Shown here: piece by piece, positions 9,341-17,910 of the stretch
Layout: each line of letters starts with the position of its first letter
Numbering within the stretch: position 1 is the stretch's first letter
Source of the DNA: Methanimicrococcus blatticola
GTDB lineage: Archaea > Halobacteriota > Methanosarcinia > Methanosarcinales > Methanosarcinaceae
Direction of reading: 5' to 3'
DNA length: 64,000 bases
NCBI RefSeq assembly: GCF_004363215.1
Contig: NZ_SNYS01000006.1
Location: forward strand, 196,207-260,206
Translations under genes and position numbers: made by a program
Notes under the pieces: model-generated
The model's input: the letters and a program-made list of their open reading frames with translations, nothing else
Database searches by the model: none
Told to the model about the DNA's origin: nothing

Positions 9341-9516
9341 TTAAATTACCTTTTTTATTCTGATAATATTTTATTACTTTCTAAATAATTATTCCTTTTT
9401 CTAATATTAACGTTTTCACAAATTATTATTTCCTCGACAATTTCTTTTGAAAATGTTTGCCGAATATTTTATCATTCAAAGAAGAAACTCTTCATTCAAA
9501 AAAACAAAAAAAGGAA

Positions 9517-9540
9517 GGCAGGATTCTTTCTTTTCCTGCC
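9517..9540 (-). terminator. Hairpin terminator of the gene at 9565
   Basis: GGCAGGA and TCCTGCC pair around a 10-nt pyrimidine loop. The A-run at 9499-9512 gives a U-run in the minus-strand RNA. Confidence 0.7.
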
Positions 9541-9564
9541 GTGTAATAATATTTTAAATGCTGA

Positions 9565-11031
9565 TTAAAGTTCACCGTTTTTCATCATTCTTTGCCTTCT
9601 TTTATGACGTATGTACAGATAAGCAATGATGATTATCAAAATCAATAAAAAGAGCGGGAACGCCCATGCTGCTAATCCTTGGGTAATCGGCTCAAGCTCG
9701 GGTTCCTTCAAGGGTTCAGGTTTGGGTCCTTGCATTGATTCCGAGCTGTGTCCTTGTCCAGGTTTTGACGGCTCTGTCGGCGTCGGCGGCTCCGGGTCTT
9801 TTCCGCCGTTGCTTCCACCGTTTTTCTGCCATTTGGCATACAAAGTCATGTCATTGATGATTCCGTCATTAAAATCCCATTCAACATCGCTGCTGTCATA
9901 CCAATATTGAAAGGTATAGCCGTTTTTGGTTGGTGGCGGAGTCGGCTTCGTTAATTTATCTCCCGAATTAATTCCGGTGACTTCTAAAATGTTGCTGCCG
10001 GTCAACATACCTGTATGAGTTGAGCCGACATCCACAGCGGAATCGAAAACGCCGTCGTTTGCATTATATGTGACAGTATAAGTTTGAGCACCGCCTGATA
10101 AGGTCACTGTTTCCTCATTTGATTCTTTACCTTTATCAGGTTGAATATATGCAGTAATTTTGTATGTGTATGTGCCATCAGGGAGGCCTGTATCTAAATA
10201 TTCGATTGTGTCGCCACTATTAACGGTCCCAATTTTTTCATAAGGGGTGGATGACGTTTTACGGTAGATGTAATATCCTTCAGCATCTTTTGCATCCGGC
10301 TTGTCGTAACTCTCAATTTTTGCCCAGCTCAATTTTATTTTGCCGGGACCGTCTTCTATTGCAGTCAATTCCGGACGTTTATATGTAATTGCTTCATCCG
10401 GTCCGCCGTCGAGTCCCCAACTGCCGGTAAATGCACTGACTTTATACCAATAACTGGTGTCATCAGAAAAACCGAAAGTATAGTTATTATCTGTATAAGA
10501 GTTACTTGAAGAAGTCCCTATCTCTGTATATATTCCAGATTCTTGGTCTGCTCTATATATTCTATAGCTGGTTGCTTGATTTACCGAATCCCAAGTGATC
10601 AATATATTCTCATTTGTAATCAAAGCTTTAGCTTTGATATTTGTTGGCGAAGCCGTCAACGCTTTCGTTTTAATCCCAATCGTATTCGAAAACTCATTTT
10701 GTGAACCATCACTTGCCCCAATCATATAATAATAATATGTGTCTGGGAGTAGACCAGTATTTACATACTCATTTGAGGATACTGTCCCTATCTGGATATA
10801 AGATCCTTGTATTGTACTGCTTCTGTAAATACGGTATTCGGTTGCATCAATAACGCTATTCCATTCCAAATAAATTGTACTATGAGTTGCTTTTTCTTGA
10901 AGCACCTCTATTTCAGGATCTGATACATATGGCGCATCAAGTGCTGCTGCCGTTCCCGACAGCATACAAAGAATCAGCAAAACAATTCCAAAACAAGCAA
11001 ATTTTTTAAATCCTTTTTTCCAAAAATCCAT
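9565..11031 (-). CDS. Cell-surface protein with FN3 domains and an InlB-type repeat
   Basis: The 488-residue product has a signal peptide (about 12-31, ending TAAAL) and three FN3-like domains (about 35-310; IYLEWNSV, ILITWDSV, IKLSWAKI mark strand B). One Listeria-Bacteroides/InlB B-repeat (about 315-405: YTVTYNANDGVF ... GYTFQYWYDSS ... MTLYAKWQ) follows, then a Pro/Glu-rich stalk, then the anchor LAAWAFPLFLLILIIIIAYL with the tail YIRHKRRQRM. It probably works as an adhesin or surface scaffold. The B-repeat type is the same as in the giant protein at 60446. The C-terminus matches those of its two neighbours. Confidence 0.87.
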   Translation of the reverse strand: MDFWKKGFKKFACFGIVLLILCMLSGTAAALDAPYVSDPEIEVLQEKATHSTIYLEWNSVIDATEYRIYRSSTIQGSYIQIGTVSSNEYVNTGLLPDTYYYYMIGASDGSQNEFSNTIGIKTKALTASPTNIKAKALITNENILITWDSVNQATSYRIYRADQESGIYTEIGTSSSNSYTDNNYTFGFSDDTSYWYKVSAFTGSWGLDGGPDEAITYKRPELTAIEDGPGKIKLSWAKIESYDKPDAKDAEGYYIYRKTSSTPYEKIGTVNSGDTIEYLDTGLPDGTYTYKITAYIQPDKGKESNEETVTLSGGAQTYTVTYNANDGVFDSAVDVGSTHTGMLTGSNILEVTGINSGDKLTKPTPPPTKNGYTFQYWYDSSDVEWDFNDGIINDMTLYAKWQKNGGSNGGKDPEPPTPTEPSKPGQGHSSESMQGPKPEPLKEPELEPITQGLAAWAFPLFLLILIIIIAYLYIRHKRRQRMMKNGEL

Positions 11032-11222
11032 TAAATAACTCTCCTTTGTGGAAAGACAAGATAAATTTTCGGAATTTTTCCTTTTTATCTGTCTTCTTTG
11101 TCATATATAGACTATATAAAATATTTTACACCACAATGAAGATATCATTTATATAATTTTTCGGAACTTACTTTTTTTGATTTCCGAACATTTATTGTTG
11201 GATTATTATTTTCAATGTCCTG

Positions 11223-12656
11223 TTATTCTTTCTCGAAGAAATCCTCATAAACCGCCTGATATTCCGGTAAAATTTCTATCGCTTTTTTCATTTCCGTTTT
11301 CGAGTTTTCTTTTTCTTCGATGCGATAAAAACCGCAGGCTTTCAAATAATGAGCAAATCCGGTCAGTTCCGGCTTTTCAAGACCGTTTTTCAAAATCTCA
11401 TCTAAAATGTCCAAATACGCTTTGATTGAGGGATTGCCGTCTTCGTCGTCGGCGTAGTTCATGAAAATGTAAATTTCATAGAGTTTCAAAACCGAATTAT
11501 TCGGGTCAATCGAAAGCCCTTTTTGAATGTAATATTGAGCCGCCAGCAAATTTTGTTCAACATTAATGCTGTCATGCGCTTTTTTTGCGTAATAGCTGAC
11601 GTCTTCTTTATTTTCCGACCATTCCTTATAATCGGCGACAAATCCCTTGATATCTTCGTTTTCGGTTTGAGAAATGTCATACGCCATAATCTTTTCATGA
11701 CCTTCGGGCGTGACGGAGGAATATAAGTCGCTGAACAAAAACATGCCTTTCAAAGCACTGAATTCCATATTGAACGTGGCAAACAGTCCGAAAAACGCGT
11801 CAATCTCGCCGTCAGCAAGCATTTTTCTGAAATCAGCCGCCGCTTTCAAAACGTCTTCATTGGAACTTGCATTAAATGTGCTGTTTTTTGTTTGCGGCTG
11901 TTTGTCTCTCCAATCGAAATAGTAGCCGAACCACTCTTTCAGCATCTGCCCGTTCTCGCCGTCCTCAAAACAGTCATCTTCAAAATCTTCGCGGGAACCG
12001 ATTCTGTAATCCAAATAAAGTTCGCTCAGCGTTGCCATTACGTCATCTTTTAAAAGAACCGTTTTCATCTTTTCAAGGCATTTGATATTTTCTTCATCAA
12101 ACGTTTCCGGTTCCATAAACGTGTAAGACGTAAAGTAAAACAGCTCGCCCAGTGAATAAATATCATTTTTGTCAACCGCCAGCTCCGTCAGCCGGTCAAA
12201 AAGGCGAATCAACGTCATCTTTTTCGGCATCTTCTCTTCGCCGACAAAATGCGCCCAAACCGGGGAACCTGCTTCACAGCACATCTTTTTGAGCGGGAAT
12301 TCTTTATCCGTTTCTGAATCGTAAGCATTATCAAACCAATAACTTGTCAGTTTGGCATCCTCACTGTAGCCGGCAATCGGATCCTCGTAAATGTACATTT
12401 CATTCGATTCCGGAAGTTTGTCAAAAAAGTCTTTGTACTTTTCATAATCCGGATGCTTCTGCGGGTCAAAAAGGTGAAAATATCCGGTTTCAACCAAAAT
12501 ATGATAAACGCGGAGTTTTGTAAAGCCCGTATCCCATGAATCATGAAATTCGTAAATGTTGTAAATCAAATCAATTTTTTCGTCGTTTCCGATGTTGCTT
12601 TCATTGACAAGATGTACCATCTGCTCGGCAAAATCCTCTATTTCATGCATTGACAT
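11223..12656 (-). CDS. Cytoplasmic helical hypothetical protein, possibly TPR-like
   Basis: This 477-residue acidic protein has no signal peptide and no membrane segment. It is predicted helical throughout from its Leu/Glu/Lys pattern. Near the C-terminus, AAQYYIQKGLSIDPNNSVLKLYEIYIFMNY and EKENSKTEMKKAIEILPEY (shortened here to their key parts) look like tetratricopeptide repeats, with the usual xxALxxDPxN and AIEILPEY signatures. TPR proteins generally scaffold other proteins. I cannot name a partner. It lies 32 bp downstream of the phospholipase-D-type gene on the same strand and may be co-transcribed with it. An ATG two codons further in is an alternative start. Confidence 0.75.
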   Translation of the reverse strand: MSMHEIEDFAEQMVHLVNESNIGNDEKIDLIYNIYEFHDSWDTGFTKLRVYHILVETGYFHLFDPQKHPDYEKYKDFFDKLPESNEMYIYEDPIAGYSEDAKLTSYWFDNAYDSETDKEFPLKKMCCEAGSPVWAHFVGEEKMPKKMTLIRLFDRLTELAVDKNDIYSLGELFYFTSYTFMEPETFDEENIKCLEKMKTVLLKDDVMATLSELYLDYRIGSREDFEDDCFEDGENGQMLKEWFGYYFDWRDKQPQTKNSTFNASSNEDVLKAAADFRKMLADGEIDAFFGLFATFNMEFSALKGMFLFSDLYSSVTPEGHEKIMAYDISQTENEDIKGFVADYKEWSENKEDVSYYAKKAHDSINVEQNLLAAQYYIQKGLSIDPNNSVLKLYEIYIFMNYADDEDGNPSIKAYLDILDEILKNGLEKPELTGFAHYLKACGFYRIEEKENSKTEMKKAIEILPEYQAVYEDFFEKE

Positions 12657-12688
12657 ATTCTTTTGAAACGGCTTGTTTATATTTATCT

Positions 12689-14161
12689 TTAGAGGAGCGG
12701 TGAAATCAATCGGGAAAATCCTTCTTTTACGCGCGTTGAGAACGGGCGGTTATTGTAATCTTCAACCGTAATTTGTTTACAATCCGTTTCCAATTCATCC
12801 AAAATGATTTGATTCATTTTTTCTCCGAAGTCCGTGTCGTAAATGAACGCGTTGGTTTCAAAATTCAGTTTAAAGCTGCGAATGTCCCAGTTCGCCGTTC
12901 CGATGGTTGCGACTTCGCCGTCAAAAACAGCGGTTTTGCTGTGAATAAAACCGCGGTCATAAGTGTATCCTTTCGCGCCGAGACGAATCAGGTCGCCGAG
13001 GTACGAATATGAAGCCCAATAAACAAACGGGTGATCCGGTTTGCACGGAATTTCAATCCGAACATCGATTCCCGACAAACAAGCAACGCGAAGTGCTTCA
13101 AAAACACTTTGATCCGGAATAAAATAAGGCGTTTGAATGTAAATGGATTTTTTCGCGTGACCGACAAGGCTCAAAAAACCGCTGTAGATGGCCGTTCCGT
13201 CTGTATCCGGGCCGGAAGATGCGATTTGAACGGCAACGTCACCGATTCTGTTATCATAAATTTCCATCGGGTAATAAATTGTTTCGTTGGTGATGCCTTT
13301 TTCTTTGGCGGCATAATTCCAGTCCATAATGAAGCGGCGCTGAAGACTGCTGACCGAACCGCCTTTAATTCGCAAATGCGTGTCGCGCCAGTAGCCGAGC
13401 GGACCCTCACCTAAATGTTCGACACCGATATTGAATCCGCCGATAAAACCGACCCGTCCGTCGACAACCAAAATTTTCCGATGGTTTCTGTAATTGATAC
13501 GTGTGTTTAAAAACGGGATCGTCAGCGGGAATAATATTCTCACGTCGCCGCCGGCTTGTTTCAATTTTTTGTAAAAGGACGGGCGCACTTTGTGAACGCC
13601 GACCGCATCGAAAAGAACGCGAACTTCAACGCCTTGAGCTGCTTTTTGAGCCAGCAAGTCCATGATTTCGCGGCCGAGCGGATCGTCTCTTATGATATAA
13701 TATTCCATATGGATGCTTTCGTTCGCACTCCATATGGCTTCTTTAATCGCGGCGAATTTTTCCGCGCCGCTGATGTATACATCAACATCATTGTTGTCAA
13801 AATACGTCGCATGATCTTGTTTTAAAAGCAAGTTCACCGTCGATTCAAAATTTTTGCCGGCGTTTGAAAGTACCATTTCTTTTGTTTGAATACTTTCGAT
13901 TTGAGTATTCGAATATTTCTCAAATTTGTGATCGGCAACTGTCTTTTTACCGTATTTGTATTTCCCGTACAAATGGCGGCCGAAGAAAATATAGACGAAA
14001 AAGCCGAGAACCGGAACAAATACCAATAAAAGAATCCAAGCAGCAGCAACCTGCGGGCTGCGTCTTTCATAAAAAACGATTGTCAGCATTGCTAAGGTGT
14101 TCACAATAACGACAGCGATTAAAAAAATGACATATAATTCTTGCAGAAAAGTCCAGTCCAT
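12689..14161 (-). CDS. cls: Cardiolipin synthase-like phospholipase D family protein
   Basis: This 490-residue protein has two N-terminal membrane helices (about 9-28 and 38-60, the second followed by GRHLYGKYKYG) and two HKD motifs: NHRKILVVD and IHSKTAVFD (H-x-K-x4-D in both). Length and layout match bacterial ClsA-type cardiolipin synthases, which join phospholipids by phosphatidyl transfer. In methanogens a homologue can make archaeal cardiolipins from archaetidylglycerol; that substrate is inference here. The GTANWDIRSF and GGFNIGVEHLG stretches after each HKD are also family features. It is membrane-bound. Confidence 0.88.
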   Translation of the reverse strand: MDWTFLQELYVIFLIAVVIVNTLAMLTIVFYERRSPQVAAAWILLLVFVPVLGFFVYIFFGRHLYGKYKYGKKTVADHKFEKYSNTQIESIQTKEMVLSNAGKNFESTVNLLLKQDHATYFDNNDVDVYISGAEKFAAIKEAIWSANESIHMEYYIIRDDPLGREIMDLLAQKAAQGVEVRVLFDAVGVHKVRPSFYKKLKQAGGDVRILFPLTIPFLNTRINYRNHRKILVVDGRVGFIGGFNIGVEHLGEGPLGYWRDTHLRIKGGSVSSLQRRFIMDWNYAAKEKGITNETIYYPMEIYDNRIGDVAVQIASSGPDTDGTAIYSGFLSLVGHAKKSIYIQTPYFIPDQSVFEALRVACLSGIDVRIEIPCKPDHPFVYWASYSYLGDLIRLGAKGYTYDRGFIHSKTAVFDGEVATIGTANWDIRSFKLNFETNAFIYDTDFGEKMNQIILDELETDCKQITVEDYNNRPFSTRVKEGFSRLISPLL

Positions 14162-14243
14162 GATTTCACCAAAGCCGCAAACATTTTTACAAATATTTTG
14201 ATTTTATCTGATTTTTATATGTGTTCAATCGGATATAATCATT

Positions 14244-15164
14244 TCATTTTTCAAAATCAAACAAATGTTTTTGCATCGGTTTCTGTTTTTTCCAGACACG
14301 ATTGATATCTTTTATTTTGTACAAAAGACTGTATTTTTCACATTCTTCGGCAAATACGGCCGCCAGCTCTTTGGCATTTTCACAATCACAAACATATTTG
14401 CTGCCATACGTTTTCATGTATTTTTCTTTCAAACCCGGCCACTCTTTATCCAAATTTTCATAATAATACTCCCGATTTCCTTTTCGAAGCGTCATCCCGA
14501 AACCGTAACACAGGACATATTCGGCACCGTTTTCTGCGGATTTTTCAACAATCCGGCGAACATTTTCCTCAGAATCCGTAATATTCGGAAGAATCGGGTT
14601 CATATGAACGCCGCAGAAGACTTCCGCATCAGATAATTTTTTAATCGCATCGAAACGTTTGGCCGGCGTTGAAACATTCGGCTCGATTTTCCTGCAAAGT
14701 TCTTCGTCCGGTGTTGTAATTGTGATTCCGACATTGACGGGAGAATGTTTTGAAATTGCGGAAAAAAGATCGGCATCTCTGGCAACAAGTGCTGATTTTG
14801 TGATTACGCCGACGCCGCATCTGTATTTATCAAAAAGGCGCAGTGCGTTTCGTGTCAATTCCAACTCTTTTTCAAAACTGTTGTACGGGTCGCTCATCGA
14901 CCCCGTTCCGATGACCATTTCAGGCGCATTGGCTTTTCGGCGCGCTTGAAGTTCCTGTTCAATCAAAAAAAGCGCGTTTTCTTTGGCGTGAACGACTCCG
15001 AAATCTCCTTCCGGGCGGCCGCCTTGGTAGCATTCGCTTCTCGAATCACAATAAATACAGCCGTGGTCACAGCCGCGGTAAATGTTCATCATATGTGTGC
15101 TGCCGAAGAGATCTATTTCATATTTGACAGGCAGAATCATTTTTTTGGCAGAGATGTATTGCAC
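14244..15164 (-). CDS. SplB-like radical SAM protein
   Basis: This 306-residue radical SAM protein has the cluster motif RGCDHGCIYCDSR (Cys32, Cys36, Cys39) close to the N-terminus, preceded by MNIYRG. Then come GTGSMSDPYNSFE, TKSALVARDADL and VGITITTPDEELCRKIEP, and the C-terminal half has HMNPILPNITDSEENV. This pattern matches the archaeal and bacterial radical SAM group related to spore photoproduct lyase (the Rv2578c/SplB-like set). The reaction is unknown for this group; it is not the true DNA-repair lyase. The gene stands alone, divergent from nothing close, and starts at an ATG 80 bp after the phospholipase-D-type gene region. Confidence 0.8.
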   Translation of the reverse strand: MQYISAKKMILPVKYEIDLFGSTHMMNIYRGCDHGCIYCDSRSECYQGGRPEGDFGVVHAKENALFLIEQELQARRKANAPEMVIGTGSMSDPYNSFEKELELTRNALRLFDKYRCGVGVITKSALVARDADLFSAISKHSPVNVGITITTPDEELCRKIEPNVSTPAKRFDAIKKLSDAEVFCGVHMNPILPNITDSEENVRRIVEKSAENGAEYVLCYGFGMTLRKGNREYYYENLDKEWPGLKEKYMKTYGSKYVCDCENAKELAAVFAEECEKYSLLYKIKDINRVWKKQKPMQKHLFDFEK

Positions 15165-15278
15165 AAAAATTCATAAGCAGCGCATTTATTTAATTTCTTG
15201 CGCAAATCAAAAAAAGCGCGTCATTTTCATCTTCAAATGAAAAATCGGCGTTGTTTGTTAAAATTTATTTGTTCAATT

Positions 15279-16052
15279 TTATTCTCTTTCCATGATGCCG
15301 ATTCGTATCAAACGGCGATTGATTTTGTCCGCGGCCTGAGTTTCGGCGTCAGACTTTGTTTTGCCGGTGCCTTCGCCGGTAATGTCTGTTTTCAGCCCGG
15401 TAATGGCTTTTGGAAGAATGTAGCCCATCACGAATGTTTTGTCGTGGGGGGGACCTTCTTCAGACACCAAGAATGATTCGGGACGGAACCCGGTATAGTG
15501 CTGCTGGCAGAATTCATATAATTTCACTTTCGGGGAAATCAATGATTTCATCGACTTTTCAGCTTCTCTTCTGTTGACGATAAATCGGCAGACAAAATCC
15601 TCTGTTGATTGAAGACCGCCGTCCAAATAGACTGCGCCGACAACGGCTTCCAAAAAGGTCGAGTTCATCTTTTTAGATTTTCCGGAAATGCCTTTTTCAA
15701 CAATTAAATATTCGTCCCATTCGTTTTTCTTGACAATCTTTTCAAGTTTTTCATCGCAGACAAGATGAGATTTTAAATTTGTCAGCTGCCCCTGTTCCAG
15801 TTCAGCAAAATTTTTGAACAGAAATTCTGAGACAATGAAATCTAAGACCGCATCTCCAAAGAAAGCGGTTCTTTTATTTGACGCCTGAATCCGCGCCTCT
15901 TGCAACAATGATAAGTTGTCGAAAGAGTAGCCAATTTCCGCTTCAAATTCTTTCAGCGCTTCAAAAGAGTCACGTCTTTTCATTTCCTCATCTTCCCTTA
16001 TTAATTGAGAATTCAATCGAGTCAGTTTTTTTTCGTTTTTTTCCATAATCAA
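15279..16052 (-). CDS. rnc: Ribonuclease III homologue lacking two catalytic acids
   Basis: This 257-residue protein has the RNase III domain (about 38-165) and a double-stranded RNA-binding domain (about 172-250: PKVKLYEFCQQ, EEGPPHDKTF, GEGTGKTKSDAETQAA). The signature normally written ERLEFLGDAVL reads KRTAFFGDAVL here: the catalytic Glu is Ala63 while Asp67 stays. The second site, normally D-x-x-E, has Thr132 for Asp while Glu135 stays (STFLEAVVGAVYLDGG). RNase III is uncommon in archaea, so this is probably an acquired gene that now binds dsRNA or cuts poorly. It starts at TTG 16052 with AAGGAG ahead of it, or at ATG 16046. Confidence 0.85.
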   Translation of the reverse strand: MIMEKNEKKLTRLNSQLIREDEEMKRRDSFEALKEFEAEIGYSFDNLSLLQEARIQASNKRTAFFGDAVLDFIVSEFLFKNFAELEQGQLTNLKSHLVCDEKLEKIVKKNEWDEYLIVEKGISGKSKKMNSTFLEAVVGAVYLDGGLQSTEDFVCRFIVNRREAEKSMKSLISPKVKLYEFCQQHYTGFRPESFLVSEEGPPHDKTFVMGYILPKAITGLKTDITGEGTGKTKSDAETQAADKINRRLIRIGIMERE

Positions 16053-16616
16053 ATGGTCAACTCCTTTTCGTTTTTTATCGTTTTAATGGATGAAGTTGTT
16101 TTCAAAGTCAGGCCGGTTTTCAAATTCGGATTGCTTTCAAATTTGTTTTGTTTCTCAAATTTGGATCGTTTCTCAAATTTGTTTTGCCTTTTACCTCATC
16201 AGTATTATATTGTTTTGTTTTTGTTGATTTCACTTTAAGTTGTCTTTTTAAAAGGTTTTTTACAATAAGGATTCGGCTGTTTATATATCTCACTCATTTT
16301 AGTTTTAAACTCTGTTACCTCATTATGCTTGATGATATATTTTAGTCGTCAACAATATCCTTATATTATTCATTTAGTTTTTAATCCTTTTTATACCTTT
16401 TTATGGTTTCAAAAATATTAAAATATTTCAGCCCGCTGTTCGTCTTTTTATAACCGTTGAACATGATTCAAATTCGCCTGTGTTAATTTTAACTGCTTGT
16501 TTTCGATTTTTAATATCAGGCAATTATAATTTTTAATATCAGACAAATTATATATTCTTCCCCCCACTATTCTATTATATCTCTCGTTTCGGTATTCATT
16601 TTCGGAAGGAATTATT
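16053..16616. other. Intergenic region between rnc and the Pycsar-like gene
   Basis: This 564-bp divergent region is T-rich on the plus strand. It holds an 18-bp periodic repeat just upstream of rnc (listed separately) and presumably both promoters. Open frames here are low-complexity and unsupported. Confidence 0.5.
16121..16191. repeat. Four degenerate 18-bp tandem repeats upstream of rnc
   Basis: Units beginning TCAAATT(C/T)G start at 16121, 16138, 16156 and 16174 (spacing 17, 18, 18), alternating GGAT and TTTT in the middle. On the minus strand they lie 69-139 bp ahead of the rnc start, in its promoter or 5' leader. Confidence 0.75.
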
Positions 16617-17327
16617 GTGCGTGATTTTCTCTATCAGACTTATAATATGATTCTTGAAAGGCTCAGGTATGCTGAAGCCAAGAACACGATTATTTTAACG
16701 CTTCTCGGCGTTTTGATTATCGGCGCTTTCCGTATTTATGATGAAACGCCGGCCCGCCCGCTGATTGCAACAATTTATTTTTGGTGCTTTTTGTTCTTTT
16801 CTGTGTTGGCGATTGTGACGGCTTTGACGTCTTTTATGCCGAATATCAAGCTTCAGTACCTTTACAAAACAAAAGATCCGCTTCCGTCAGACAGTCTGAT
16901 TTATTATGAACACGTCGCTAAATTTGATGAAGCCAAACAATATGTTGCAGCCATCAACAATGTCTATTATAATAGTGAAGCTGTTCCCGGAAATTTAGAT
17001 TATGATTTGGCGGCTCAAATCATTCTTAACTCGCGATCCGTTTATCGAAAATCCGTTCTTTCCTATTACGCGATTGTTTTTACGGTCTGTGCGATATTGA
17101 CGCCGGTAATCGGTGGTCTTTATCTGCTTTTCTCCCGGTATTTCTACTGGAGCGACAAAGACGGCAGAGCAAAAATTAAATTCGGAAGACGTAAAGTTGT
17201 CAAGGAAGAAATTAAAGAAATCCGGAACAGCCCGTTCCACGATTTCAGCAAATATTTCCTCCCGCATTTGCCCAAGAAAGGGGTTCGTAAAATTCAGCCT
17301 GAAGGTCAAAAGAAAAATAAAGAATAA
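16617..17327 (+). CDS. Three-helix membrane protein resembling Pycsar TM effectors
   Basis: This 236-residue protein starts at GTG 16617 after a clear GGAAGGA. It has hydrophobic helices at about 24-42, 49-74 and 146-172. Between helices two and three are PNIKLQYLY, IYYEHVAKFDEAKQYV and DLAAQIILNSRSVYRKSVLS. The N-terminal ERLRYAEAKNTIIL before the first helix and the DLAxQIxxNSRxxYRK segment before the last resemble the membrane effector of Pycsar anti-phage systems (DUF5706-like), which permeabilises the membrane after cyclic pyrimidine binding. The C-terminal 60 residues are basic. No cyclase gene lies next to it, so if related it is an orphan effector or a housekeeping relative. Confidence 0.6.
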   Translation: MRDFLYQTYNMILERLRYAEAKNTIILTLLGVLIIGAFRIYDETPARPLIATIYFWCFLFFSVLAIVTALTSFMPNIKLQYLYKTKDPLPSDSLIYYEHVAKFDEAKQYVAAINNVYYNSEAVPGNLDYDLAAQIILNSRSVYRKSVLSYYAIVFTVCAILTPVIGGLYLLFSRYFYWSDKDGRAKIKFGRRKVVKEEIKEIRNSPFHDFSKYFLPHLPKKGVRKIQPEGQKKNKE

Positions 17328-17910
17328 AACGGATGAAAAAGAAAACAAAAAAATTAATAAAAATTCATTTTTTTATTTTGTTTCTTTTTTTTGATTTGTT
17401 GATTTATTTTTTGATTTTGCTTTCATTTTCCCTCTTTTCCGGGGAACATCTTTAAATACAACTTATTCTATTTTCGGTTCGTCTTACTTATTAACAAGTC
17501 GGATTTTTCCGCTTGTCTAATATTAATCCGGTGAGAACTCGTAGGAACAACATAAGTGTCAGGGCCAATTCTCTGAATGCCCGATTTGCTTTCTTCTGAA
17601 AGCGAAAACACGGAAATGTTATCATTAATATTTTTCGTTGTCGATGTTGTGGATGGATTAAATTAGATGATAATCGATGTGAGCTGCCGATGCAGCGCTC
17701 ATTTATGCATCTGATTCATAAGTGTAATATAATAGTCGGACTGAAGCGTCAGACCGGGGGCCTAAGATGTTGCCGCCCGAGCGCTCTTTACTATTCTCTG
17801 TTACTTTAATCAGCGATGCTTATTCGATTCTAAATCTTTTCCATAGCCTCTGACCTGTTGTTTTTGCTCCCGGTACAATTCGACAGTACAAACCATTAGG
17901 AGTCAAATAA
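17328..17910 (+). promoter_or_regulatory. Long leader region of the ribosomal operon
   Basis: TTTAAATA at 17451-17458 is a good TATA box, predicting a start near 17480 and an RNA leader of about 430 nt before rpl3. The leader contains hairpins at 17494-17516 (ACAAG and CGG pairing with CCG and CTTGT) and 17588-17603 (GCTTTC-TTCT-GAAAGC), and a GC-rich stretch at 17735-17790 that stands out from the AT-rich surroundings. It carries no convincing ORF. It could hold an autoregulatory ribosomal-protein site or a separate small RNA. I found no match to RNase P or SRP RNA signatures. Confidence 0.55.

Noticed and set aside
17480..17900. RNase P RNA or SRP RNA upstream of rpl3
   Set aside because: Length and GC-rich patches prompted the check, but the universally conserved segments of either RNA were not found.
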